From Ariolimax columbianus (Eukaryota; Mollusca; Gastropoda; Stylommatophora; Arionidae): DNA of 64,000 bases. The notes below the pieces were generated by a model. The model was not told the origin of the DNA and made no database searches. It worked only from the letters and a program-made list of their open reading frames with translations. Position numbers and translations under genes: made by a program. Where the stretch lies: assembly GCA_036924085.1 (NCBI GenBank), contig JAVGWX010000012.1, positions 30,354,479 to 30,418,478 on the forward strand, read 5' to 3'. Positions 33,301 to 44,109 of this stretch are shown here, one piece after another (within the stretch, counting starts at the first letter, position 1; every line of letters starts with the position of its first letter).

Positions 33301-33959
33301 ATACATTATCTTTGCACTCAGAGGATGCTTCATCTTCATCTTTTCTATTCTCTTGTCCTTCTTCATTGTTAACATCAACATCCTCTGTATCTTCATCTAA
33401 ACACTGCCAGACGGCAGTCAAAGGTCAAACAAACGTTAATCAACACTCAGCATCTACTACAATTCCAAGGCCATCTGAACAGACCTTCCAGAGTTTCTCA
33501 GAAGAAATCCATGATTCGCAAAGAAATGCATATCTTAATGTTGACTCACCTATTGAAGAAACAGTGGTGAAGATAGAACACACAGTGCAGAGAGAAGTAA
33601 CAATGGGGAGAGAAGGAACAAATGACAGAGAAGATACAGTGGAAAAAACAAAAACAGTGGAAAGAGAAGAAAAACAGGATAGTCAAGAAACAACTATGAG
33701 AAATAAAACAGTGGAGAGAGAAGGCACAATGGAGAGAGAAGAAACAAAGGCAAGAGAAGGCGCAAAGGAGATAGAAGGTGCAGAGAAGATAGAAGAGGCA
33801 GCAGGAGAATACACACACAAGAGAGAAGACACCATTGAGTTACAGAAGGCATCACCTGAGCTTCCCAGTGGGACTGATGTCCATTTAGGAATGTGGAACA
33901 CAGAGTCGAGCCTGAAAGAACAAAAAGAACTGCAGTGCTCCTATAGAGAAAAAAGATAA
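30391..33959 (+). CDS. CSRNP: CSRNP/AXUD1-like nuclear protein, coding exon 3 (Cys-rich domain to stop)
   Basis: Acceptor TATTTGACAG|GT; a phase 1 start restores glycine in GGSTLGMSEKH. It encodes residues 87-1275, stop TAA at 33957. Order: [20 protein letters not shown]; a Ser/acidic stretch; the Cys-rich block [16 protein letters not shown]...CGCTKDGC at about 197-235; then [20 protein letters not shown] at about 244-263. The C-terminal part is Ser/Gln/His rich (probable activation region). It contains a heptad array (APSVDHA-type, 32150-32580) and a highly charged [14 protein letters not shown] region near the end. CSRNP proteins bind DNA (AGAGTG reported for vertebrate members) and activate transcription. 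At 1275 residues it is much longer than vertebrate members (about 600). Confidence 0.93.
32150..32580 (+). repeat. 21-bp coding repeat within CSRNP exon 3
   Basis: About twenty 21-bp units (GATCATGCAGCACCATCTGTA-type) give heptads such as DHAAPSV and DHTAQSV, in frame throughout. The right half (32310-32560) is more homogeneous and shows a higher-order pattern alternating APSVDHA and AQSVDHA. The left half is diverged, so expansion was most recent on the right. Confidence 0.95.
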
Positions 33960-34239
33960 AGAACACATTGAGGACACTACAACAGAAGTGAACAAGTGGT
34001 AAACTTGAGACATTTGACAGACTAGCAGATTAGCTTAGTTTCTTTTTGTCTACCATGGCTTGTAGAAATCTTCTTTCTTTTTCTTGTTGCTTATAGATTC
34101 TACAGCACTGAGTAGCTGGTCCCATGCTCAATCTTCCTTAACCATTTGCAGACCACACTAATGTTGCCAATTTGTGTCTTTCAGTCCAGGACAAGTTCCG
34201 CAACTCCACATGTCAAATAATTGTTTTCCTTCCAAATAG

Positions 34240-34245
34240 AATAAA
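34240..34245 (+). promoter_or_regulatory. Candidate polyadenylation signal AATAAA
   Basis: First AATAAA hexamer noticed after the CSRNP stop, about 280 bp downstream. Plausible, but other A/T-rich candidates follow and no transcript data are available. Confidence 0.35.
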
Positions 34246-34479
34246 TTAAGATTAAACAAATTGAACTAAAATTATGATTTGAAGATTTTAAGACACATAA
34301 ATTAAATTATGTATAACATGCAAAATTCATAATACATCTATGTATTAATTAGTATGAAGTGTTAAATGTAATTAATGTGGAGCGGAAAATACAGCAAAAT
34401 GTTTTTTGGATGCCCATAATAGATGCAAGTATATTTGTGATAGTGCCTCAATAATATTACCACTGCCACTTTTCTTTTG

Positions 34480-34690
34480 CGTCCCAGTCAGAGTCTAAAG
34501 AAGACTTGTATTGAATATCTATGTGTAATCCAGATCATTGGCCTGATAAAGTAGTTCATTTCATGACCATTCAAATCAAATTTCAGTTGCAAAAATGCCA
34601 CAAGTTTGAACATTCACCACCAAGTTCTTAAATACAGACCTAATGGAAATAGCGCTGCATTAAACTAAACCTGCACATGCGATAGATAGT
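34480..34690 (+). repeat. Diverged direct repeat, left copy
   Basis: GTCAGAGTCTAAAGAAGACT...GTAATCCAGATCATTGG...CTGCACATG parallels 34998-35210 (GTCAAAGTCTGGATTGGGCT...GTAATCCAGATTCGTGATCA...CTGCACATG). The two flank repeat R1 copy 2. Confidence 0.6.
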
Positions 34691-34706
34691 TGGCCATCTT
34701 TGGGCA

Positions 34707-34895
34707 TGAGTGATAACACGGACTGAATCCTGTATGCAGTTTTAAGCAGAATGTTGAATGCCATCTTGGACTGGCTTCCCAGGTTCAACCCAGGCATGCA
34801 ATGCAGGATAATAAATAGGAAAACACATCAATTCCACATAATAAAGTCCTTGATACCACCTGGTGGAGGAGTTGTGAATTATAATCCGCAAAGGG
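34707..34895 (+). repeat. Interspersed repeat R1, copy 2
   Basis: GAGTGATAACACGGACTGAA, CCAGGCATGCAATGCAG and GATACCACCTGGTGGAGG match 10572-10775. It sits between the two direct repeat copies downstream of the CSRNP gene. Confidence 0.7.
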
Positions 34896-34997
34896 TTAAT
34901 GCAGAGGGGAAAATTGGAGAGCATGTTTTTTCCCTGTCACGTGTTTCGCTGATATATCCGTCAATTCATATACACATACCTTTCGTTGTATTGTGTC

Positions 34998-35210
34998 TCA
35001 GTCAAAGTCTGGATTGGGCTCGTGTGTTGAGTATCCATGAGTAATCCAGATTCGTGATCATTGGACTGATCAAATAATAAATCATTTCTACGGTCTTGAA
35101 GCTCAGCTTTCGTTGCAATAAATAGGTAAACTTTCAAATCTCGAATATCTGATTTATAATCGACCGGAAATAATCATACAGTTAAACATCAACTGCACAT
35201 GTAAAATCGT
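34998..35210 (+). repeat. Diverged direct repeat, right copy
   Basis: Partner of 34480-34690. Confidence 0.6.
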
Positions 35211-35498
35211 ACAAAAAAATAATTAAATTCGGCAAACTAAATTACGAAACAAAAATTCATGTTTCAGATATCCATTTTGATCGAGGCGCTCTGCCATTTT
35301 TAGATTATCGGCAGCCAGTGCTGGATGATACAAGCTGTAAAGAGTTAAAGTTGACATCTGAGAGAGTACAAAGGCCAAGCTCTGTGGAGTTATAGATAAC
35401 TGCTTTATGTTATATATATTCTGGTTCACGCTGTAAGTGTGTGAAGAAGAATGACAAGCCTTTTAGAGTTCCAATAACAAGCTGACCACTGCTTTCTT

Positions 35499-35790
35499 TA
35501 GATATATTCACATTGACATCTAAAAGTGTAGACAGAGTGGATAAGATCTAAGGAAATATCAATGAAAGGCTTTATTTGGATATATTCAAGATAGCATCTG
35601 AAAGTGTACACAGAATGGACAAGATCTAAGGAAATACCAATGAAAGGCTTTATTTAGATATATTCAAGTTGACATCTGAAAGTGTACACAGAATGGACAA
35701 GATCTAAGGAAATATCAATAATCTTAGGCTTGCCACTGTTTTCTTTAGATATGTTCAAGTTGACATCTGAAAATGTTCAAAAAAAGATGA
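35499..35790. repeat. 78-bp tandem repeat
   Basis: About 3.7 copies of a unit containing TATTCAAGTTGACATCTGAA, GAATGGACAAGATCTAAGG and ATGAAAGGC. Confidence 0.85.
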
Positions 35791-36104
35791 AGAAAGATAC
35801 AATTTCAGCAGAGAGACTAGTCTCCAGGATTTCTGTATCCACATTACAATTATCCTTGTCCTTCAACATCATCTTTTTTGAAAATCATCCACGGAGTGGG
35901 AGGAAAAAGATGTGAATCGAGATTTCAGAAACATTTTGAATTGTTCAGATGGTTCAAGTTTAGTGTGAATGTATTCATAACTTAGTTGTTTGTCTGAAAA
36001 TCAACAGGATGGTCTAACTCCTCCATTCATAAGGGACAATTCACACTGTTTAACACAATGTAGAAAACAAAGAGTAATCAGGGTCAGGCGAAACATTTTA
36101 ATCA

Positions 36105-36300
36105 AGACAACCCCACCCCACATCCTTGTTCGTGCCCCTGGAAACAGGCTGTGTTACAACAGTTTGACCAACAAGGTGGGGAGCAACACTGTAATCACAG
36201 TGGTGAGCATGCTGAGGGACCTCACATTGTACTACAGTCAGAAAGACCCAAAAAAAAACCTCAAGACTCAACTTATCATGAGTAGCTTCAAACAACAATA
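36105..36300 (+). repeat. Interspersed repeat R2 (plus copy)
   Basis: CCTGGAAACAGGCTGTGTTA, TTGACCAACAAGGTGGGGAG, CACAGTGGTGAGCATGCTGA and CTCACATTGTACTACAGTC give the clearest version of R2. Confidence 0.6.
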
Positions 36301-36662
36301 ACAATGAAACTTTCTTCACAAAATATACTCCACATGTATATATATTTATATATATATATATATTAGCCGAAATACACCCCGAAATACAAAGTTGAACAAT
36401 TTTTTTTTTTATAAAGAGCTTTAACGGGCACTGACTGACATTTTGACCGAAATTAGGTCTTTGCCAAGGACTGGACAAACAAACAAAAAACAAGTGAACT
36501 AAGTTGAAAGGATCTGCTATATATTTTATACTGATTTTAATTGAGTTAAATTCACAACTTTTTTGTCACTGTTGTTCCAGTTTATCCAATTCTTGATAAA
36601 GACTTAATTTAGGTTGAAATGTCTCTCAAGAAACAAACCAAAGCATAAAAGAGTGGTTGTTT

Positions 36663-36916
36663 TTTTTTTTTTTTTTTGCGTTCGCCTTATTTATCTATTC
36701 CCCAAGGCGTGTGTGCGTTACACTGTGGTTTTTATTTTGCGCCTGTCGGCCCAGTGCATCCGACTTCAGCATGCATTTTATGTAAGGGTCTGCTTCCTCC
36801 TGCATTTTCTAAGGGTTTGCTTCCCCGGGGTAACGGCCGGTGCTGTGATGGGGATCGAACCCAGCACCTTCTGGTTGTGAGCCGTGCCACTTAACCACTA
36901 GGCCACGCCGTCCCCC
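36663..36916 (-). mobile_element. SINE family A, full copy with TSD
   Basis: Perfect 12-bp direct repeat GAGTGGTTGTTT at 36651-36662 and 36917-36928. tRNA-like head at the right end (minus strand), poly(A) seen as T residues at the left. Nearly identical to 29921-30172. Confidence 0.95.
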
Positions 36917-37649
36917 GAGTGGTTGTTTGAAACCCCTAAGTTTCAAGTGAACCCTGATCTCAAGGAAGGAAATTTTGAAATTTAGACTCAATGCCCGAAC
37001 TTCCCTGCCACAGGCGAAGTAAGCCGCAGGAAGTCAAATTTCAAATAGAACCTAGTATGGACATCTTTTGGCTGCCTGGCAGCAGGCAAACACCTGCCTG
37101 CCGGAATCCCAAGTATGTAATAGGTCGTCATAAATGTTAAAAGTGGTGACAATTACATGTACCCCATTTTCAGAATCAAGATGCACCTACTTTTCCCTAT
37201 GTATACGTGACACAGAGAAATCCATGACCTTCAAATATTTGTTTTTAAAAATGATTTGATTATTATTAATTTTGTTCAATAATCCTGATTTTTGTGGCAG
37301 TTTTTTTTCCCTCAACCCCCTTGTTGGTCAGTGCCTGCAAACAAAACGAATGTTCAACAAATCATTAATGATTTCTGCTGGTATCTCATTATTGGGCCAC
37401 ACTATCGTTCAATTTGTTCAACCTAGTATAGAAATAGATGGGGATTACTTCCGCTACGATCTGTTGATGAGGTAGCCTCTTCCTAACATGAACTGTATAA
37501 AGGTTTCGACATTGTGTCATCAACCTAGCTGTAAATTGGTACCTCACTTATGGTTAAGAAAAGGTGGCAGCGATGAAACACTGGGCACACCCATCCTCAT
37601 AAAGAGTTGTGACATCGTACAATGAAGTCTTTAACACTTAATCATCGAC

Positions 37650-37830
37650 AGCAGTGTCTGTTATGGGACTACCTTTACTTGGCAACTAACCCAGCACATT
37701 TTTATTATTTTGTTTCTCCCTTCTTCTCATTCACCTTGTTTCCGATGGCAGAATACATTGTACTGTGTTTTGCACCTAATGGCCCACTGTGTCTGACTTT
37801 GCATAGATTTTGTTAATGGGTTTACTTACC
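37650..37830 (-). mobile_element. Very degenerate SINE family A relic
   Basis: TTGTACTGTGTTTTGCACCT, GGCCCACTGTGTCTGACTTT and GGGTTTACTTACC keep the order of the family A body (ACTGTGGTTTTTATTTTGCG, GGCCCAGTGCATCCGAC, GGGTTTGCTTCC). Confidence 0.4.
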
Positions 37831-37974
37831 ATAAGGGTACGAGAGAGTGAGAATGATGTTGGCACAACTCTTTCCTTGCTGTAGTCCAATTATATTGCTA
37901 GTCACATCCTCGGACAAACCATCAAGTCTGATGCTGTCATCATCTTCACATCTTATGGGTAAACAAAGCACAAG

Positions 37975-38340
37975 TTCTGTACAATATAGAGTGTAGAGAT
38001 ACAAAGATCTCGGACTCAAGTTCTGTATAATATAAATTGTAGAGATACAAAGATCTGAGACTCAGTTTTAGTTTTGTATAATATAGAGTGTAGAGATATA
38101 CAGATCTGAGACTCAGTTTTGACAATGTTAAGTGTAGAGATATACACAAATAGATCAGAGATTCCGTTTTTTGTACAATTTGGAGTGTATATATAAAAGA
38201 TCTGAAACTAGATTTTGTACAATGTCAAGTGTAGATCCATACACAAACAGATCTGTGACTCAATGTTGTATAATATAAAGTGTAGAGCTATAAAGATCTG
38301 AAACCGGATTTTGTGCAGTGTAGAGATTCCGTTTATGTAC
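37975..38340. repeat. Degenerate tandem repeat (about 55 bp)
   Basis: Repeated TGTATAATATAGAGTGTAGA and TACAAAGATCTGAGACTCAG phrases. Confidence 0.75.
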
Positions 38341-38344
38341 AATT

Positions 38345-38560
38345 CTGAATGTACAACCAAACATATATGAAGTACTCACCATTCTTCCTGTAGTTTGACT
38401 CAGATTACCTGAGCTCTGAGTGTACAACCAAACATATATGAAGTACTCACCATTCTTCCTGTAGTTTGACTCAGATTACCTGAGCTCTGAGTGTACAACC
38501 AAACATATATGAAGTACTCACCATTCTTCCTGTAGTTTGACTCAGATTATCTGAGCTGTC
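38345..38560. repeat. 71-bp tandem triplication
   Basis: Three near-identical units starting GTACAACCAAACATATATGA at 38351, 38422 and 38493. Confidence 0.93.
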
Positions 38561-38649
38561 GCTATGGTATAAACAACTGTCACTTCACCATTACTGTGAG
38601 GGACAAAATTGTTGCCCTCTTGCCATTACTGAAAGGACACTCATCTCTT

Positions 38650-39030
38650 GGCTCTCCATTGCTGGCAGGACTAAATATTTAATGCCTTTCTATTGTTGGC
38701 AGAGTCAAATATTTGATGCCTCTCTTGCTGTGAGGGTAAAATATCTGATGCCTCTCTATTGTTGGAAGAGTAAAATATCTGATGGCTCTCTTGCTGGGAG
38801 GGTACAATATCTGATGCCTCTTTATTATTTGGAGAATAAAATATCTGATGCCGCTTTATTATTTGGAGAGAAAAATATCTGGTGCCTCTCTATTGTTGGG
38901 AGAGTAAAATATTGTATGTCTCTCCTGCTGTGAGGGCCAAATGTCTGATGCCTCACTATTTCTGAAAAGGCTGAATATGCACCACTCCCCTTGTTAGGAG
39001 TGCCAAATATTTGTTGTCTCACTATTGCTG
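38650..39030. repeat. Degenerate tandem repeat (about 35-40 bp)
   Basis: Repeated AATATCTGATGCCTCTCTAT and TGTTGGGAGAGTAAAATA phrases with varied spacing. Confidence 0.75.
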
Positions 39031-39319
39031 GCTGGGCCCTAGGTAACAGAAAAGACAGAACAGATTGCCATGTACCATTGATATGTGCTTTAAAATGTTT
39101 TTGCTTATAATTTGATTGTATTAAATCTCATATCCTTGACATGTTTCTCTTCACAGTGCAATATTGTTTAAGCAACTTTGATATAGATCAATCATGCTAT
39201 TTTGTCATTTTTTCCCAATGTCATTTTTTGAAACCGATGTTGCAAGCTTGGATTTCAAGCCAACGTCATGCATGTTGTTCATTATGTGAAATATTCATAT
39301 TGTCATCCATTATTTTGAT

Positions 39320-39480
39320 CCATTCGGAGCAAAGGGCCACATCTGTTTGCAGGAAGCCTGTACCAAGGCATTTATGTGCATTTACAAGGGTGACTTCTGC
39401 AGCACTCTATTTTTACATGATGATGTTGTCAGTCCCATGCACAACTCCGTTTATTCACCGTTAACAGCAGGTATAGGTAG
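39320..39480 (+). repeat. Interspersed repeat R3, copy 1
   Basis: CCAAGGCATTTATGTGC and ACATGATGATGTTGTCAGTC CCATGCACAACTC parallel 45185-45280 (CCAAAGCTTTTATGTGC, ACATAATGAAGTTGCTAGCC). Class unknown. Confidence 0.45.
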
Positions 39481-39499
39481 GTGCAGTGGCTCTGTTCTC

Positions 39500-40850
39500 T
39501 ATTCCATAATAAGGAAGCTCCAGCATCCTCAATCTTTATAGTTTACGCGGACAACATCCCTTTTAAAGGTAGTGTTTTTTAGCGCCCAAGTATTTTTGTT
39601 GTGAATGAACAGTCGGCCAAATTGGGATTGACTATCAACATGAAGAAAACCAAGTTCCATAATATTAACCTCATCAACAAAGAATATCAACATGAAGAAA
39701 ACCAAGTTCCATAATATTAACCTCATCAACAAAGAATATCAACATGAAGAAAACCAAGTTCTATAATATTAACCTCATCAACAAAGAATATCAACATGAA
39801 GAAAACCAAGTTCTATAATATTAACCTCATCAACAAAGAATATCAACATGAAGAAAACCAAGTTCCATAATATTAACCTCATCAACAGAGAATATCAACA
39901 TGAAGAAAACCAAGTTCCATAATATTAACTTCATCAACAAAGAATATCAACATGAAGAAAACCAAGTTCAATAATATTAACCTCATCAACAAAGAATATC
40001 AACATGAAGAAAACCAAGTTCCATAATATTAACCTCATCAACAAAGAATATCAACATGAAGAAAACCAAGTTCGATAATATTAACCTCATCAACAAAGAA
40101 TATCAACATGAAGAAAACCAAGTTCCATAATATTAACCTCATCAACAGAGAATATCAACATGAAGAAAACCAAGTTCCATTATATTAACCTCATCAACAA
40201 AGAATATCAACATGAAGAAAACCAAGTTCCATAATATAAACCTCATCAACAAAGAATCAATCATGCTGGATGGAGAGCCGTTGGAAGAAGTTGATGCCTT
40301 TACCGATATGGGCAGCAGAGTTGACACGTCAGGGAGGGCAGATGCAGATGTAAAGACTAGAATTGGAAAGGCAAGAATGGCATTCCTGACACTAACAACA
40401 TATGGAGATCCAGAACAAATCAAAATTCACACCAACGTTAGAATATTCAGTGCTAGTGTCAAGTAGATGTTGTAGAAAGGCGATACAACAAAAAATCCAG
40501 TCCTTTGTTAACAGGTGCCTATTAAAGATAATGGGCATAGAGTGGCAGGGCATGGTGAGGATAAAGATCTGCGGGAAAGGTGCCAGCAACATCCACTGGA
40601 ACAACAATTTAAGAGACGAAAATAGGTTGGATAGGACATATGCTGAGGAAGGCACCATCCAACATAGCTAGGCAGGTAACAAGTTAAGAGCAATAATGGT
40701 AGAACAAAAAAAATACATAGAGAAGAAATTGTGAGAGTGAATTCAGATTAAATGGTTACACCTGGAGAGAGGCAGAAACAGTAGTCCAGAACCATGTATG
40801 CTGGCAAGATGTGGTCAATGGCCTATGCTCTGAGAGGAGTGATTGTTTGA
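39500..40850 (+). mobile_element. RTE-like LINE 3' half with internal tandem expansion
   Basis: Reading left to right: VYADNIP (RT motif C with the second Asp as Asn) near 39540, then NEQSAKLGLTINMKKTKFHN at 39604-39663. After the array, the same frame resumes as MKKTKFHNINLINKESIMLD, then EPLEEVDAFTDMGSRVDTSG, GRADADVKTRIGKARMAF and TNVRIFSASVK. Past frame breaks come FVNRCLLKIMGIEW, WIGHMLRKAPSNIARQ, YTWREAET and WQDVVNGLCSERSD. The order is that of an RTE-like ORF2 C-terminal half. Between the two KKTKFHN blocks lies a 52-bp tandem array. Confidence 0.88.
39635..40255 (+). repeat. 52-bp minisatellite inside LINE coding sequence
   Basis: About twelve copies of a 52-bp unit that begins TATCAACATGAAGAAAACCA AGTTCCATAATATTAACC TCATCAACAAAGAA. 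One unit is exactly the LINE segment encoding NMKKTKFHNINLINKE. 52 is not a multiple of three, so expansion destroys the frame. Confidence 0.95.
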
Positions 40851-40854
40851 TTGA

Positions 40855-41057
40855 TTGACAAGATATTAAGACATTTTTATTTAGTCAGAGAGTGGTGAAT
40901 GCTTGGAATGCATTGCCACAGAAAATAGTGGAGGCAGTGACAATTAATGCATTTAAGAATAGATAGGATGCACATAGATTTTAGAGAAAGGAAATGTAAA
41001 AGAAACTGGTTGTTTACAGACTGCAGATTCTTCTAAACCAGTATAAAGACTTTAAGT
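40855..41057 (+). mobile_element. CR1/L2-like LINE 3' end
   Basis: FLFSQRVVNAWNALPQ-like coding (stop-interrupted) followed by AACTGGTTGTTTACAGACTG and TTCTTCTAAACCAGTATAAA. A heavily 5'-truncated copy directly after the RTE-like LINE end. Confidence 0.82.
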
Positions 41058-41404
41058 TCAGAGTTTTAGACATGGGTTGTATATGGCTCACAGACTCTGA
41101 TGTAATCATAAGAGTTTAAATATGTGGAAATGCATTGTTCCAATACATTGCTAGAAAACAATAACTACTTATAATGTGGTATCTAAACCTACTTGTCCAT
41201 GTTTTTATGCTCATCATTTTAATTCTCAGTTCTGCCACAACCTCGCTGTATTATTATGAAATATACAAAAGAGTATCTGTGACTGAAAGGAGCGCAGATT
41301 TGCCAAAAGCGAACAATCAACAAATTCCCAAGAGATGTTGTTTTTGTTCTAAGCTACTTGTGCTGATTTAGATAGGTTTATTTGGTAGCGGTTTGCAGTG
41401 ACTT
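41058..41404. other. Unannotated stretch
   Basis: A short frame (41174-41371) has a hydrophobic start but no recognisable family. Not supported as a gene. Confidence 0.4.
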
Positions 41405-41620
41405 TTCTTACATCCTAAGGTGTTCTTGAGGAGGTGGACTAGGGTCCTTCTGGCTTTAGTGCAATTCTTGGCACCATAGTAAGCTTATCACTATGGGAAT
41501 TATAGTGTTGATCCCCACCTTGTTGACCAGACTGCTGTGACACAGCCTATCTACAGGAGCAGAAAAAGGACGTGAAGTGGGGGACTCGATCGGTGTGTTT
41601 CATTTTACCCTGATTACACT
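41405..41620 (-). repeat. Interspersed repeat R2 (minus copy)
   Basis: CTATGGGAATTATAGTGTTG, CCACCTTGTTGACCAGACTG and CTGTGACACAGCCT are the inverse of 36120-36200. Confidence 0.55.
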
Positions 41621-41819
41621 TTGTTCCCTCCCAAGGGATGACATATCCATATGTTTTTGTATTGTGTTCGATTAAAGTGCTTATTTTTAACTTCATAGAT
41701 CCTACCTTGTACAGGTCACTTATACACTTATAATGTGTACGACTTGTTCACTATCCTTTAGTGTATCATGTCTCTTATCACCATCTTTTTCTCCTGGCTA
41801 TTGACTGAATTATGAAGTC

Positions 41820-42615
41820 AACATCATCAACCAACCAAAATGGAATTCAACAAAACAATTTGATAATCTGGACTTTGCTGATGGGTTGGCACTTCTGTTC
41901 CATAACTGTAACCAGATGCAAAGTAAAATAAGTATACTTGGTGAGAGGTCACAGAAATTGGGACTGAAAATACACAGAGAAACAAAAGATGATGGGAATA
42001 AATGCAACTAATGACAATCAGATTGTGTTGGCAGATACACTCTTACCAACATGTGTAATTAATTCCTATATTAACTTGGTTGCAATATAGACAAAATAAA
42101 AGGTACAGATAATGGTATCAAAATAAGAATACAACAGGTCAGAGGAGGTGTCATAATATTGGGGAACATTGGAAATTAGAAGAAATGAAGTCCAGCACAA
42201 TAATATAAATCTTGAACTTCAATGTAAAGTTCGTTCTTTAATTTGGCTCTGAAACATGGAGAACAACAATGTTGAAGCTACAGCCTTTGATAAATGAGTG
42301 CTTGTACAGAAGCAAGGTATTGAAATTGAATGATAGATCACAACTCTGGAACTATTGGAAAGAACCAGACGGATATCAGTGGAGAAGGCATCGACATTGG
42401 ATAGAGGAAACCAGTTGATAGCATTACAAGGCAGTCACTGTTCTGGAATCCCCAAGGCATGAGAAGCAGAGGCGAACCAAAACGCACATGGGTAAGAGAG
42501 CTCGAGATACACATAAAGAAAACAGGAGAGACATGGACAGAGCTAGAATGGATTGCTCAGGACAGAATGTATTTATTGAAGACCTGTGCTCAACAGGGAG
42601 TTGTAAGGTTTTGAT
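41820..42615 (+). mobile_element. RTE-like LINE fragment
   Basis: FDNLDFADGLALLFHNC (motif C, second Asp replaced by Gly), LGERSQKLGLKIH, then many stops. The well-kept tail is WNPQGMRSRGEPKRTW, then RELEIHIKKTGETWTELEW and AQDRMYLLKTCAQQG. Decayed RT C-terminal half. Confidence 0.75.
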
Positions 42616-42769
42616 ATGATTGATTCAGTATACGAACATACAACATTTATATGGGTTCCTCCCTCCAATAATTTTTTTAAGTTACATATTACATAAATAT
42701 GCTGGATGATACAGGTTATGTAAAGCTGTAGCTGGTTCCAGAATTCCAACAAGTCAATCAAATTAATCC

Positions 42770-42960
42770 AATATGTGCTGACAAAATAGAAGAAAATGGA
42801 ACTGGATAGGACATACACTGAGGAAGGAACCGACCAACATAGCTAGGCACGCTCTAATATGGACTCCTTATTAGATGAAAGAGGTAGACCTAAAAATACT
42901 GGAGGTGAGAAGGAACTACGGTTAAATGGTTACACCTGGAGAGAGGCAGAAAATACATAC
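42770..42960 (+). mobile_element. RTE-like LINE C-terminal fragment
   Basis: NWIGHTLRKEPTNIARHAL, then RGRPKNTGGEKELRLNGY and TWREAE. Second, separate tail fragment, of the same type as 40620-40800. Confidence 0.7.
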
Positions 42961-43179
42961 TAGGGCCTGGTAAAAAAATCTCTTCATAACCTGATGCCGA
43001 AAGGGACAAGGAGGACAACAAGAGAAAAGAAGGTAGATCCTGCCCACAGCAGAAGCGTGATGTAACTGACTTAGTGCAATGTTGTGTGCTGAGCTAATCA
43101 TTCTGAGGACCACTGTGGCGGACTTACCACCAACAACATACTGGGCCTAGAGAGAGTCCTGAATCCATCAGTTTCAGCT

Positions 43180-44109
43180 TTGCAATATGGTCAGAAACAC
43201 ACCCAGGGTAGTGTTATGCCGAGTTTGGTACACTCAGCACTGTACAATGCTTTTTGGGTACACTCAGCACTGTACAATACTTATTGGCCACACTCAACAC
43301 TGTACAATACTTATTGGCCACATTCAGCACAGTACAATGCTTATTGGCCACACTCAGCACGGTACAATGCTTATTGGCCACACTCAGCACAGTACAATGC
43401 TTATTGGCCACACTCAGCACAGTACAATGCTTATTGGCCACACTCAGCACAGTACAATGCTTATTGGCCACACTCAGCACAGTACAATGCTTATTGGGTA
43501 CACTCAGCACTGTACAATGCTTATTGGGTACACTCAGCACTGTACAATACTTATTGGCCACACTCAGCACAGTACAATGCTTATTGGCCACACTCAGCAC
43601 AGTACAATGCTTATTGGCCACACTCAGCACAGTACAATGCTTATTGGCCACACTCAGCACAGTACAATGCTTATTGGCCACACTCAGCACAGTACAATGC
43701 TTATTGGCCACACTCAGCACAGTACAATGCTTATTGGCCACACTCAGCACAGTACGATGCTTATTGGCCACACTCAGCACAGTACAATGCTTATTGGCCA
43801 CACTCAGCACAGTACAATGCTTATTGGGTACACCCAGTTAAGTACAAAGCTTATTGGGCACACCCAGATAAGTACAAAGCTTATTGGGCACACTCAGTTA
43901 AGTACAAAGCTTATTGGGTACACTCAGTTCAGTACGATGTTGAACTGGGACAGGAAACCTGGTGGGCTTACAACCTCTACCAACCCGAGTTTAGAAGCTG
44001 TTGGGGACCGATGGAGCAAAGCAGAAGTGAGCGATGGACACATCCCTCGATGTCTCTAGAAATGTCAGTTACCCATGAAGAATTGGGCCATCTAAGAAGC
44101 CTGGACTGA
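43180..44109 (+). CDS. Repeat-driven ORF of NAYWPHSAQY decapeptides (doubtful gene)
   Basis: A 309-codon frame consisting mainly of a decapeptide repeat, ending with a non-repetitive 57-residue segment (ELGQETWWAYNLYQPEFRS and more). The 30-bp unit keeps several frames open on both strands at once, there is no domain match, and no splice or promoter context. Considered an array by-product, although the unique C-terminal part is in frame with the repeats. Confidence 0.15.
   Translation: MQYGQKHTQGSVMPSLVHSALYNAFWVHSALYNTYWPHSTLYNTYWPHSAQYNAYWPHSARYNAYWPHSAQYNAYWPHSAQYNAYWPHSAQYNAYWPHSAQYNAYWVHSALYNAYWVHSALYNTYWPHSAQYNAYWPHSAQYNAYWPHSAQYNAYWPHSAQYNAYWPHSAQYNAYWPHSAQYNAYWPHSAQYDAYWPHSAQYNAYWPHSAQYNAYWVHPVKYKAYWAHPDKYKAYWAHSVKYKAYWVHSVQYDVELGQETWWAYNLYQPEFRSCWGPMEQSRSERWTHPSMSLEMSVTHEELGHLRSLD
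43226..43950. repeat. 30-bp minisatellite
   Basis: About 24 copies of CACTCAGCACAGTACAATGC TTATTGGCCA. Edge units are diverged (TTATTGGGTA, AGTTAAGTACAAAGC); central ones are almost identical. Confidence 0.96.

Noticed and set aside
20220..33959. Considered whether the CSRNP locus is a processed pseudogene
   Set aside because: Introns are present with proper GT-AG borders, phases match, and 1275 codons are uninterrupted.
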